A DNA stretch of 64,000 nucleotides from Siphonodentalium dalli (GCA_032622095.1 CP136062.1:53611849-53675848); one strand, 5' to 3'. Numbered from the stretch's first letter, positions 13,601 to 26,815 are shown. Notes: generated by a model from the sequence alone, not told the origin. Numbers and translations are program-made.

Positions 13601-14795
13601 GATTTTACGGCGTGGGTGGGTGGCCATCCACAAATACAAACTAGAAACACACCTAACCCAACCATCATCCCCTGGGGTACCACCCCGAGGGGGTAAAAAT
13701 GGAGTATGGACAATATTCGAGGTCGGTAAGGATTTCAACCGATTTGACGTTACGGGCGGGTGACACACCCCAATACACAATAGAAACACTCCACAACCGG
13801 TGAGTACCACCCGAGGGGTGAAAATGGGGTATGGATCATTTTCGAGAACGGTAAGGATTTCAACCGATTTGACGTTATGGGCGGTTGGCACACCCCAAAT
13901 ACACAATAGAAACACCCCACAACCGGGGAGTACCACCCGAGGGGTGAAAATGGGGTTTGGACCATTTTCGAGAACGGTAAGTATTTCGACCAATTTGACG
14001 GCATTTCGGGTGGGTGGCCTGCATGAAATACATCACAGAAAAACCACACCAACCTGTCAGCTGGGGGTACCACGCAAGGGGGTGAAAATGAGGTATCGAC
14101 CATTTTCGAAAAGGAAAGGATTTCGACCGATTTAACTAGATGGGAGGGTAGCCCGCCAAAACCACACCCTCGAAACACCCCGACACCACCAATCGCCACC
14201 GGAGGTACCAGCCCGAGGGGGTAAAAATGGGGTATGGACCATTTTCGAGAATTGTAAGGATTTCGACCGATTTGACGGCATGGATCGGTGGCCACCCCGA
14301 GATGAAAATGGGGTATGGACCATTTTCGAGAAAGCTAAGGACTTCAACCGATTTGATGGCATGGGTGGGTGGCCCACCCCAAATACACCATAGAAACACC
14401 TCGACCCCACCAATCAGCCCGGAGGTACCAGCCCGAGGGTGTGAAAATGGGGTATGAAACATTTTCGAAAACGGTAAGGATTTCAACCGATTTGACGGCA
14501 TGGGTCGGTGGCCAGCCACAAATACACCATAGGAAACCCCCGACCACACCAATCACCCCGGTGGTACCCGCCCCAGGGGGGTGAAAATGGGATATGGAAT
14601 TTTTTCCACAAGGGAAAAGATTTCGACGGATTTGACAGCATGGGTCGGTGACCCGCCCCAAATACACCATAGAAACACCCAGACCCCATCCTTCACCACG
14701 GTGTCCCGCCCCAAATACACCCAAGAAATACCCCGATCCCCACCATCACCACGGGAGTACCACCTGCGGGGGTGAAAATGTGGTATGGACCAGAT
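7660..14795 (+). repeat. GC-rich satellite array, ~138-bp monomers with higher-order structure
   Basis: About 50 head-to-tail monomers of roughly 135-150 bp. Each has, in order, a 'gacggcatgggtgggtggcccgc' type segment, 'cacc(c)atagaaacacc', a C-rich stretch, GGTACC within facing C- and G-runs, 'gtgaaaatggggtatggacc', 'attttcgagaacggtaagg' and 'tttcgaccgattt'. The spacing between successive 'ggacca' marks is 139-151 in the stretches I measured, with length changes mainly in G-runs. Marker variants recur at larger spacing: 'acacgatcgc' at 9131, 11407 and 13509, and 'gggaggta' at 8871, 11147 and 13251. This shows a 2.1-2.3 kb higher-order unit of about 16 monomers. Long frames open on both strands (up to about 240 codons) follow from the composition and are not genes. 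Confidence 0.95.
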
Positions 14796-17700
14796 TTATA
14801 GAACCCATCTATAGTCACACGGGGCGATCACAAATGTCACCGATACTTCCTCACGATTAGCGCTAATATGTGAGTTATTATTTCAATTCCCAACCAAAAC
14901 TAAATCCTAGGTAGCTACCATATATAGGAGTCAACCTGACGCGATATTGGGGAATTTGTCGGGGTTCGTTTCAATGGGGAATCGATTGGTGTGCCCTCTA
15001 TTGTGGACAATTATTAAGTTAAATAGACGCTATTGTGTTTTGCAGCCGTGCTTTTGCAGTTATTGATAATTTTGAGTGGGGTTTTGTCCCATTATGGGCA
15101 CACAGAGAGCACTGCGGTTCATTCACTTCTAATCTGGCTACCAAATATATGCGAGCTAGGATTCAGCAAATCCGATCCCGATTTTACGACGTAAAACGCC
15201 GTCCCTGCGAATTATTTGGACATTGCGACACCATTTTATGAGTGAACGTTCATATGGCCACCGGTCACCTTATGTAATCGAACGATCCAAGAAATCTCGT
15301 TCGGAAGAACCCGGATTAGGCCGGATATCATCGCTATTATTATGATATAGAGAGTAATCAATTGGGTGACAACCACCCCCCCCCCCCATTTCGGGGATGG
15401 GGGGAAAAAACCCGTTCAAAAAGGACCTATTATTCCGATTCCCCACGAATATTAAATTCGAGAAAATCCCCAATGTGACAAAAATGCATCCCATATTTAT
15501 AGAACCAATCTATATAGTCACACGGGGCGATCACAAATGTCACCGATACTTCCGCACATATGTTCACAAATACGATATGGCCAAATAACCTCACGATTAG
15601 CGCTAATATGTGAGTTATTATTTCAATTCCCCACCAAAACTAAACCCTAGGTAGCTACCATATATAGGAGTCAATCTTACGCGATATTGGGGAATTTGTC
15701 GGGTTTCGTTTCAATGGGAAATCGATTGGTGTGCCCTCTATTCTGGACAATTATTAAGTTAAATGGACGCTATTGTATTGTGCAGCCTTGCTTTTGCAGT
15801 TATTGATAATTTTAAGTGGGGTTTTGTCCCATTATGGGCGCACAGAGAGCAGTACAGTTCAATCATTTCTAAACTGGCTACCATATATAGGAGCCAATCT
15901 TACGCGATATTGGGGAATTTGTCGGGTTTCGTTTCAATGGGGAATCGAATGGTGTGCTCTCTATTGTGGACAATTGTTAAGTTAAATTGACGCTATTGTA
16001 TTGTGCAGCATTGCTTTTGCAGTTATTGAAAGGACCTATTATTCCGATTCCCCACGAATACTAATCCGAGAAAATACCCAATGTGACAAAAAATGCATCC
16101 CATATTTATAGAACCCATATATAGTCACACGGGGTGATCACAAATGTCACCGATACTTCCGCACATATGTTCACAAATACGATATGGCCAAATAACCTCA
16201 CGATTAGCGCTAATATGTGAGTTATTATTTCAATTCCCCACCAAAACTAAATCCTAGGTAGCTACCATATATAGGAGTCAATCTTACGCGATATTGGGGA
16301 AATTGTCGGGTTTCGTTTCAATGGGGAATAGAATGGTGTGCCCTCTATTGTGGACAATCATTAAGTTAAATGGACGCTATTGTATTGTGCAACCTTGCTT
16401 TTACATTTATTGATAATTTTAAGTGGGATTTTGTCCCATTATGGGCTCACAGAGAGCAGTACAGTTCAATCATTTATAATCTGGCTACCTTATATGCGAG
16501 CCAGGATTCAGAAAAACCGATCGCGATTTTACGTAAAACGCTATCAATGCGAATTCTTTGGACATTGCGACACCAAATTATGAGTGGACGTTCATATGGC
16601 CACCGGCCACCTTATGTAATCGACCGATCCAAGAAATTTCGTTCGGAAGAACCCGGATTAGGCCGGATATCATCGCTATTATTATGATATAGAGAGTAAT
16701 CAATTGGGTGACAAACCCCCCCCCCATTTCGGGGATGGTGGGATGTAATTATGTGTATTTGAGGCGGCCACCCACCCTCGCCGTCAAATCACCGATCCGA
16801 AAAAAAACCCGTTCAAAAAGGACCTATTATTCCGATTCCCCACGAATATTAAATTCGAGAAAATCCCCAATGTGACAAAAAATGCATCCCATATTTATAA
16901 AACCCACCCATAGTCACACGGGGCGATCACAAATGTCACCGATACTTCCGCACATATGTTCACAAATACGATATGGCCAAATAACCTCACGATTAGCGCT
17001 AATATGTGAGTTATTATTTCAATTCCCCACCAAAACTAAACCCTAGGTAGTTACCATATATAGGAGTCAATCTTATGCGATATTGGGGAATTTGTCGGGT
17101 TTCGTTTCAATGGGGAATCGATTGGTGTGCCCTCTATTGTGGACAATTATTAGGTTAAATGGACGCTATTGTATTGTGCAGCCTTACTTTTGCAGTTATT
17201 ATTAATTTTAAGTGGGGTTTTGTCCCATTATGGGCGCACAGAGAACATTACAGTTCAATTATTTCTAACCTGGCTACCATATATGCGAGCCAGCATTCAA
17301 CAAAACCGATCGGGATTGTACATAAAACGCTGTCACTGCGAATTCTTTGGACATTGCGACACCAAATTATGAGTGGACGTTTATATGGCCACCGTCCACC
17401 TTATGTAATCGACCGATCCAAGAAATTTCGTTCGGAAGAACCCGGATTAGGCCAGATATCATCGCTATTATTATGATATAGAGAGTTATCAATTGGGTGC
17501 CACCCCCCCCCCATTTCTGTGAGGGTGGAATGTATCTATGGGTATTTGAGGCGGCCACCCACACTCGTCGTCAAATCACCGATCCGAGAAAAGCCGTTCA
17601 AAAAGGACGTGTTATTCCGATTTCCCACGAATACTAAATTCGAGAAAATCCCCAATGTGACAATAAATGCATCCCATATTATAGAACCCATCTATAGTCA

Positions 17701-18125
17701 CACGGGGCGATCATAAATATCACCGATGCTTCCGCACATATGTTCACCGATGCGATATGGTCAAATAACCTCACGATTAGCGCTAATATGTGAGTTATTA
17801 TTTCAATTCCCCACCAAAACTAAACCCTAGGTAGCTACCATATATAGGAGTCAATCTTATCCGATATTGGGGAAATTGTCGGGTTTCGTTTCAATGGGGA
17901 ATTGATTGGTGCGCCCTCTATTGTGGACAATTATTAAGTTAAATGGACGCTATTGTATTGTGCAGCCTTGCTTTTGCAGTTATCGCGATTTTACGTAAAA
18001 CGCTGTCACTGCGAATTCTTTGGACATTGCGACACCAACTTATGAGTGGACGTTCATATGGCCACCGTCCACCTTATGTAATCGACCGATCCAAGAAATC
18101 CCGCTCGAAAAAGCCCGGATCAGGC
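14796..18125 (+). repeat. Second tandem array, ~790-bp units (some deleted)
   Basis: The mark 'ccatatataggag' recurs at 14928, 15658, 15881, 16265, 17053 and 17838. Full units are therefore about 785-790 bp and others are internally deleted. Units share 'cctcacgattagcgctaatatg', 'tcaatggg(g)aatcgattggtg', 'gtggacaattattaagtt' and a C-run followed by 'atttcggggatgg'. Two units (about 16735-16800 and 17520-17580) include an inverted fragment of the 138-bp satellite monomer. The junction with the first array is abrupt, near 14795. No protein family was recognised in its short open frames. Confidence 0.9.
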
Positions 18126-18600
18126 CGGATCAGCGTCGCTCGCTCCGGGGATTGGGGAATAATTTTGAACCCGCAATTTTTGAGTTCTCAATTTTTTCCC
18201 CATTTCGGGTCCTAATAATTTTTGCAGGAATGACATCGTAAGGTCTCGAAACGCGTTTTAAACAAACTTTTTTTTTTTTTTTAACCGGCGGATCGGATTT
18301 TAGGATCCTAAAAACAGAATTCCCCGATTTTCGTGATTTTCGGATTCGAAAAAAACCCGGAAGGCGTCTTTTGCCGGCAAATCGGTTTCTCATCACCGAA
18401 AGAGCTATCGAAACTCTTTCGAATGACGCTTTGACCTGAATTTATAGGATCCGTTGGAGATCCTCTCTATATACATGTAAGACCATATCGATATTAAATA
18501 AATGTTAATCGATAGATGCGTTTCCGGACAGGGGTCTTCGATTCATATTTATTATTTTATACCTCGGAAACTGTGTAAAACTTGTTGTAGGAAGAAATTG
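18126..18600. other. Spacer between arrays, no gene seen
   Basis: Contains a T-run (about 18268-18281) and AT-rich sequence. The first part still resembles the end of the 790-bp unit. No coding or RNA feature was recognised. Confidence 0.4.
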
Positions 18601-18905
18601 ACCATTAGTTCAGAACCATCCACTAGAACCGGGAATTGTTTTGTGACCCCCCCTGAATTTGGTCAACATTTTTGACTGAAATGGACATCCGTCAGATATT
18701 CTCCATCTTAGAAGGGTAACAAGTGAGAATTTTCCAACGGTTGGACGTTTAAGGTACCAATTGGAAAGTTCCAACCCAAGGGGTTGGTGCAAATAAAATT
18801 ATTTCGAGTACTTGGTAGGGGAGATTGGTCTGGGTCAAGGAGATATAGTTGGAAAAATATAGATGGACAGCCCCAACGGCGACGCCCTGGACACGTCCCT
18901 GTGTG
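18601..18905 (+). repeat. Diverged relative of the hAT-like element
   Basis: The stretch 'ggtcaacatttttgactgaa' followed by 'atggacatcc', then 'gagaattttccaacggttgg', parallels the interior of the element at 19769-20980. The end 'ggacacgtccctg' resembles the terminal repeat end CCACATCCCTG. The 5' terminus is not visible. This is probably an older, degraded copy of the same or a related family. Confidence 0.4.
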
Positions 18906-19760
18906 TTAATGTCTATTTCCCATTATGTTGTTTAAAAATATGACGTCCGATTATTAAATGGCCATATCACAACAAGTTGATCTTAATTGTTCTTCTAAAA
19001 TGCCCATATAAATATGCCTATGTCATGTTTTGTGAAGGTATATATTTTCGAGAAATAAACATTCGTCGTTACCAATTTTCGCATCCAGTTACCTTCCCAC
19101 ACAAACTCTACGCATCCTTGTTATCAATTGCCAATTGCAAAATATTCTGATTTCTGGAAACTGTTGCTTGGTTGTGGTTGCATTGCCTATAGTTCAATTA
19201 CCGCGATCCAAGTAGTGCCTTAATGTCATGCTTGGTTCAGATTTGGTCGTGATAATAATATATAGTGGGTCAATTTGCGTGAAATCTATCAATTCTCGCA
19301 TCACTATGCTCTATATGCATTAAATTTGGATACCTTGGTGGGAACCCACAGATTAAGACTACATGTATAATATTGTCCCAAAGCACAACACACATTCAAA
19401 TGTAGGTAGATATATATTTTTGAAGCATTTAGCCACCGTTTTTCGTTCTTGTGCAATCAGAGACAGTGCAATCGCCCGGGAGTCGCATCCGCCGTTACCC
19501 GTGCATGTCCCCGTTACACGGATTAACATCCTAATAAATGTTGCTCTCTTGGTAAACAAACATAGCAGTTCTACGTTCTATATTGTATTTTGAAATGCTT
19601 AATTCACAAAGTAGTTTATAAATGTTGCTATAGTCATGCAGGGAATATGCCTAGCTTTCGAATGATGTATAATATATGTATTGTTGCGGTGCGTAAAACG
19701 CGAGAAAATTGAGTTTATATCGCTGCACGTTCCTGTTCCTATTACTCGGAATAGTCATGT

Positions 19761-20988
19761 GTTACTCGCAGGGATGTGGCTAGAGGGGGGTGTGGGGGGT
19801 GTCTCACCCCCCAGCAGAGAGCTATATTTTCAATAGTTGGAAATTTCATACCTGCCACAACGAAATTTCACACCAACAATAGGTTGAAAATGTTCTTGTA
19901 GTTTGATTATAAAACAATTTATTGGCGGAATTTATTGTTTTTCGACCAATATTTGCATATGTTCCTATTTTTTGTCAAAATTTTTGACAGAAATGGACAT
20001 CAGTTGGAAATTTTCCAACCTTAGGGGGGTGACAGGTTGGAAATTTCCAACACTTGGAAAGCTTGTGTCTTGGTCCCTCCCCCGTGGCCAGTCAAAAACT
20101 TCTAGTTAATTTAAGAAAACAATATTGTCATACAATTGGTCAACATTGTCATTGGAATTGTCATCAGTTGGAAATTTTCCAAACTAAGTGGGGGTGTAGG
20201 GTTTGAAATTTCCAACAGTAGGAAGGCTTGAGGCTAGTCTAGATGTTAGGATTTTGCAATTTTCTTGTTCAGATTTCAAAATTTTCGCACACCGGACCGA
20301 ACCATGGTCGGCCCGGTGTGTCATTGCCCCATCCACATGGCCAATACAAAACTGCTAATTAGTTTAGCAAAACAATATTTTACTACATTTGGTCAAACTT
20401 GTAGACATAAATGGTCATCAGTTGAAGAATTTTCCAACCTGAGGGGGAGCATGAGGTTTGAAATTTCCAACACTAGGAAAGCTTCAGTTGAGGCCAGTCT
20501 AGATGCTAGGATTTGCGATTTTCTTGTATATAGTTTTCAAAATTTTCTCACACCGGGCCAAACAACCATGGTTGGCCCGGTGTTTCCTGGTCTGTTGTCG
20601 GTAGCTGTGTGCATTTGTCTGGAATTAGATCACTAGTTGCTTTTTTGAGGCAATTTTCAGGTTAAAATATCTTAATACTGGGAAAATAGAAGCATGGCTT
20701 ATGAATATATAGGAAATTAGGCCTGAGCATGAGGTACAAGGGGGGGGGGGGGTGTAAATGGAATTATGCAAACAAAAAGTTGTTGGTGCGATTTCGACTC
20801 AAGGGGGGGGGGGGGTGCAAGTGGAATTATGCAAAAAGTTGTGTTGGTGTGATTCTGACTCAATGGAATTATGCAAAAAGTTGTGTTGGTGTGATTCCGA
20901 CTCAACGGGGGGGGGGGGTGCAGTTGGAAATTCCCAAGGTGGACACCCCCCCCAGCGGAGACCCTCTAGCCACATCCCTGGTTACTCG
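19761..20988 (+). mobile_element. Non-autonomous hAT-like DNA transposon, copy 1, with 8-bp target duplication
   Basis: The element spans 19769-20980 (1212 bp). It begins CAGGGATGTGGCTAGAGGG and ends with the exact reverse complement of those 19 bases. It is flanked by the perfect 8-bp direct repeat GTTACTCG (19761-19768 and 20981-20988). A CAG-starting terminus with an 8-bp duplication is the hAT superfamily signature. It encodes no transposase, so mobilisation would depend on an enzyme made elsewhere. The interior contains about three diverged repeats of a 'ttggaaattttccaa' palindromic block. Two GC-rich hairpins centred on CCATGG lie at about 20288-20320 and 20549-20583. There are also three G12-type runs in a short tandem repeat at 20735-20930. 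A second copy lies inverted at 59969-61134. Confidence 0.9.
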
Positions 20989-23900
20989 GAAGATGTTCCT
21001 GTTCCTGTTCCGTTCCTGTTACTCGACATAGTCATTCTCAATTATCAACCTATTGTTTTGGAGGCTTATTTGTAGATTCAGTCACGTTATTCTCGCCGTA
21101 AATGTGGATCAGTAAGGCGACGGATTTTCAGTTAATATTCACACACATACAATACATTTGACACATACATGCACCAATGCCCTAACCAAAACGAACCCAT
21201 AATGTACGGAATCGGTACCATCATTGTGTTGTATTGTTGAGTTTGCAGAACGACAGGAATACATATGTTTGCCACAACAACATCATTGCAAATCAGTAGG
21301 ACAACTTTCCGATAAAATACAGGTTGACAGATACTCAAATTACTTGACAGCGCATTTTCAATATTTTATTTTCAATTTTACTTTGTACAATAGATATATA
21401 CGGTTTCTCTGATAGAGACAAACATGTGTGGCAATTTTCACAAATATTGAACCCAAATGACTGCAAGACATACATGTATTGGCATATAATATGTAGACAA
21501 TGAGATCAAACCTAAGCCCCATTCACGAATTCTGATATACTTATGTTGACTTTCGCTAACGAGAAATAGCGTTTATGTTTTCAATGGATATTAGCATAGT
21601 TTAGGGTATTACCCATGGGTAGTATATAGGACCTCTCACAATCGCATCGAATCAGCGCATACAACGCTATTTCAAGCAAATTAGCAATTTCGAGTAACAG
21701 AGGTCAGGGTCATCTTGGGGGTCATGGTCATCGATATACAAGAAATTTGGCTCATCTAAAAAAATTCGACATCATCCTTCCAAATAATAAAGCTATCAGG
21801 GGCTTTGCCATCTGAGTATTTGGGTGGAATATACACTTCTCAATATTGTCATATTTTGATCTCAACACACTTGCATCATAGAATCAATAACTGGCCATAT
21901 TTCGGATTTCAAATTGGAGATAGAGTCCGCTCAATTACCTGTATTGTTGCTACCATACACAACAAAGATGAAAAATCGAAAAATATTTCACACTGATGTC
22001 AGCACGGCAGCACTATGTGAAATTGGTTCCGGAAATCTCGAGCAGTATATTGTGATAGAATCCCCGCAGCACTGTAAATGATCACAAGATACACGACTGA
22101 TTTCAATCAAATAACTATTTTATTATCCTAATACAGTCGCTGTGATGTATTGTTGTAGGTATCGTCCGAAAGTGCGCGAATTTTCCATACGCTATATCTC
22201 ATATTGACCGTTAAAATTCTCTAAAAGGTTGTCAATTTATTTTAAACTCCCCACCGGGGAACACGCAGAAGCGAGCAATGTGCCGGACGAGATAAGGTAT
22301 GGCTAGCATCTGAAATATCAAGAGCAAATGTACATTACTATGCGAACCACATGACCAGAGTCAGTTTAGAATAATGCGAGGCTATTTTCAAAAATTGTGA
22401 GAATGATATATCGCTGCGAGAGAGCTTTCCGATTCGTACACATATTCATAACATTGTGACTCAACAGTTGAAGTAACCTTGCTTTAGTTTATCTTATCGA
22501 CAATAATTAAAATGATAATATGTTCATTAACATAATATTATTAGGCAATAAACAGATACTGAGCCACTGCGAACACCAATTTTCAGTTATATAAATATTT
22601 GCAAATGTTTGTCTGCCTGTCCGCTGTGATAAATTCAAACAAAAAGCGATATAATACAAATACATGTACATCCCTGAAATTATTAGAAAGGGTATTAAAG
22701 GGGTACTGTACCCCAAATCCGGCCATTCATGGGACCATCTACTGTATTACTCAATATAATATATGCAACAAATGAATGAATTTGAGCCATGGGAAAGTGC
22801 AAAATAAACTTATGTGCTCTCTGAACAATGCAAACACGATGGTAATTATAATGAAAATTAATTTATGGCTGGAGTCATTAAGGTCTTTTGTTCAGTTTGC
22901 TCCCATCTGTGTTGTTCAAATGTACCAACATGGCACTTTATGTCAGTTCCGGGAATGGTTATTGAATGAGGGTCACAAATGTCGATAAAGACAGATCACC
23001 GTTTTTCTCCAAACTGATTGGCAACACAATGATTCGGGGAGTAGAATGGAAAAACGTACAGATAACAATTTCCGAAGTGTCGCAGGCGGAATCATGGATG
23101 GGGTCGGAAGTAAGGCATCACCATTTAAAACAAATAGTTATGGCAGATTTGTTTTTACCAAACATATATATAGAAATACCCGCAACAGGAACAATCAAAT
23201 GATATGTATGGATCAAAGGGACACCATCGGAGTAAGGTCAGTTGGCCAATAACATGCTTGAGTGTAACACACGCAGGCAATGTAACTATCAACATTCAGC
23301 TATAGACGTCAGCAACGCTGTACGATGATCAGATATCGATATTTATATTATAATAAATGTTTTTGTTTATCAAAATGTAATGTAATTGTTAATTTCGTAT
23401 AGTGTATGGTTAACTTAGTACACAGTTTCTCCGAACAAACTGATTCATCAAATCCCAATTCTTTTTCATGGAATAATAGAAGAATGGATGTGGTTATTAT
23501 TTATACAGTTGAGCAATTTCCTTCGAACACAAAGGCCAAGGAACTTTAAAAGGCCATGTTATATACGGTATCACCTGCGATTCTTCCGAAAGTTGTCAGT
23601 TCAGTTTAAATATTTAAGTTGAACTATTCAACAGGGACGAGGTTATTGGTATCGCGACTTTTGACTTCCCATCAACATCCGCGCAATGCCAAATAGCTAT
23701 CCACATTAAGGATGAACATTTAACTGATTGACATCAGTTCAAAAATAAAAAATCGACTGACAGTACAATCAATTATGATGTGTGCATGTTTGTTATTGGT
23801 CTTCGGATAACGTTAAATGAAACAACGGTTACCTAAGTTGCGGTGTTCCTGTTAATTTAAAGCTTGTAAATGATATACCACAGGACAATTGTATTTTATG

Positions 23901-24534
23901 AAGACACATTACTTACTTGTGTCGAAACTCGTGCTACTAATTTGCTTACCAGGGAGATATATCACATTGAATCCTCACGTCAGCAGAAATGGAGTTACTG
24001 TTCTTCTTCTGGGCAAAATAATATCATGACAATAAGCAAATGCATTGCGAGTCAAACATATAAATATATATGCATACATGACAAAAATACAGATTCAATT
24101 GCGTCGACAGTATATATTACGTATATATATATACTACGCTACATCAATTTTCGAAAAAAATTGTTCCGTGTGGTATATTGTGACTATTGTGTTCACGATA
24201 AAGTCCGCACGCAAGTCCACTCACACGAACCGTGTCAATGGGCGTGGTTTTGTTGTCAGGCACGTACTATTTATTTCTAGAACGCGAAAGCGTCTCATTT
24301 ATCGAGATTTATCGGAATTGTTCATCTGCATATATGTAATTTCTCCTTGTATATTATAAAATTGTGTTTTAAGTCTGTTACTGGACACGCGACTAGACAT
24401 TCGTCAATTAAATGGTATCGGCCTACGGACCCGACCATCTAGTTTACGAATGCCCAGTATCTCGTCCATTAGGAGTCGTCAACATCGCGGATCACACGTA
24501 GGCTCTTAGAAAGAAATGTGTTAAATTCTACACA
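20989..24534. other. Intergenic sequence, no gene seen
   Basis: The first ~40 bases continue a local 'gttcctgttactcg' repeat, in which the hAT-like element inserted. The rest is AT-rich DNA with only short, unrecognisable open frames. The palindrome GGGGTACTGTACCCC at 22700-22714 may mark the end of an unknown repeat, but no partner end was found. Confidence 0.4.
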
Positions 24535-24708
24535 ATATGTGTTACATTTGATCTTAAATAAAATAGTTTAGAAATGATACAAATGTGTCGGTGGAATGTA
24601 TTCAATATTGAGTATGTGATCAAATTCCACTGACACATATAATTATGTCATGTGTCATTTCTACATAATTTTGCTTAAGATCAAATGTATCACATATTGT
24701 GTAGAAAT
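24535..24708. mobile_element. Foldback / MITE-like inverted repeat
   Basis: The left arm (about 24535-24590) and right arm (about 24648-24708) are reverse complements with few mismatches, for example 'attctacacaatatgtg' against 'cacatattgtgtagaaat'. The centre is also self-complementary ('tgtgtcggtggaat' against 'attccactgacaca'), so the whole ~174 bases can fold on itself. There is no coding capacity, and a target duplication could not be defined. Confidence 0.65.
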
Positions 24709-26815
24709 AAAAACAATTGTTCTAAAAGTGCAATCAAAGATGCACAGATAGGTGTCAGAATACCATATCGCCCAAATTAAATGATGAAATTCTCGACAAA
24801 TGGTGTGCAAAAACAATTCAGAAAGATGTGAATATGGTATTAGCAGTTCATTTCTTCGAAATAAACGAAAATACATTTGTCGTGGCATGAAAATGACGAA
24901 ACAACACTCATGTTGTTATTTTTTATGACACAAATCATACACTTCCAAATGTCGACCAACCACACGATATTGCACAATTAATGCGTTAATGTAAGTCTAA
25001 CTAACGCAAACTAAACAAAGAAAATAAAAGCAAATACTTACTGACGTGATAATTGAAAAAAATAAATTCTTCAACAAAAATCTATAATTAGCACCCAGAA
25101 GCTAGTCCGGTACACACATCGGTGTTTTATTTATCAATCCGTTTGATTATGCGGTGTCTATATATACGTTTTAATAAAATGTTTTATTTAATTTGACGCC
25201 ACCTCCCACAACTCCATCCCCGACTCGTACTGATCCACTTCGGTATATTTAAACGATACCATTATGTTGCCGGTATCATGGAAATGGCGGTATACGTTTG
25301 GTGGAAACTGGCTACATGTCATCGATTTTGTACCCTTCCCATTTCCACTCTTGTCACGGACAACGTCACTAATGAAAGTTTTTATCCTGCATCATTATCT
25401 TTCTCATAACACGTTACACCTCTGAGACCCCTTTTTGTGTCAGCAATATGGTCCCATGTTAATTATACAGGGCTTATATATGAGGGAACACATTTTTCTT
25501 GATGTGACCTCATTTAAAATGCACAAGTGTAATGATACTCATTTCACCCAAACCTTGGGTGTTTATTTCACACCTGTTTCTGGGATAACCTGTGTGTCGA
25601 CTGAGAACCTGTGTGTCAATTGAGGAGAACACACGGAGGATTTGTGTAAATGTTAGCCCAAACGAAATTTCGAAATAACGACGGCTTTGTTGTTTATTTC
25701 GAGGAATAATACCGCATCATATGAATTCAGCCCAAATATATTGACAGGTGTCAAGGGTCTAACTCTATACTGAGCAATAAAAAACTAATATAATAAATAC
25801 CGAGTATATTTAATTTAACGCCAATGGGTCGTTTATGTGAGTTTAAGAGTGTATTTATGCCTAAAGCAAAGTGAAATAACGATCTTAAAATGAATTGGCC
25901 GGTATATTTTATTAGTTATCAGGGTTACCAGGGTCGTAGTTGCATAAATTACAATATATCTTATTTTTATGCTAAGATAATTGCGTGGTCATATGACGTA
26001 GCTTGATCGGTATCGATCGGTATTGAGGTTAACACAAATCCCATATATGGAAATTCCAAATATGGAAAGTGACTTGCGCATGCGCAAAACAGATACAATG
26101 GTCTTCCTAAAAACTAAGCAATGAACGATTGATAACAACAAACACCGACCCAGTTAAATAACGACATTAGATGGCGGTGTATTGCGTCTTTAAGAGTGTG
26201 TTGATGTCTAAATCATGTGACTAACTAATTACAAATTATTTCTACTACATATTTCGATAATTATCAGGTCCGCAGTTCGATCATGAAAATATTTCTGACT
26301 TTTATGTTAAGATTATTGCTTGGTATTTCACACATTTTCTCCGAGTCGAGCCGGGGCCGGAGTACACTTTTTAGTGACCATAAATCTATAGCTTCCGTTT
26401 TGCCGAAGAAATATTGTCAACTGTTTCCACGTTTATTCTCACTTATACCGTGTTTATATCCGTTTTATCCTATTTGTTGTTGTGTATTGCATTACTTTGA
26501 TCAAGTCTGCGCTTGTGTTATTCTCACAAAAGGTAATGGGTGTTTACATTTCACAATTCCGATTGTGGTGTACAGTACCTGAGTACAGTCTGCCAGTCAC
26601 GCCCAGTGCGACGGAAAAAATTTCCACATGTCCGAGCGCCATTGATTCCTTAAATACGAGACTATTTAATCGAATGAGGTCAAATATTCACATATAACTT
26701 GACTCATATGTTATTCTGCACAATTCTGGCCAGTGCCGACTTTCATTTCGCATTACTTTCGTTTTTATCGAAATATAACCGTTCTATGGAGATTCCCATG
26801 TAAATTTGTTCAACC
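24709..26815. other. Intergenic sequence, no gene seen
   Basis: AT-rich. A 99-codon ATG frame at 26283-26582 starts with a hydrophobic stretch but has no family resemblance, no supporting context and is within chance length, so I do not call it. Confidence 0.4.

Noticed and set aside
7660-18125. CRISPR-like array or rDNA spacer
   Set aside because: Units are contiguous long satellites without spacers, in eukaryotic DNA. No rRNA sequence was recognised.
22700-22714. Perfect palindrome GGGGTACTGTACCCC as a transposon end
   Set aside because: No matching partner end or target duplication was found nearby, so it cannot be supported as an element.
26283-26582. 99-codon ATG frame with a signal-peptide-like start
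   Set aside because: Chance length in AT-rich DNA, no homology recognised, and a second overlapping frame of similar length. No promoter or splice context.
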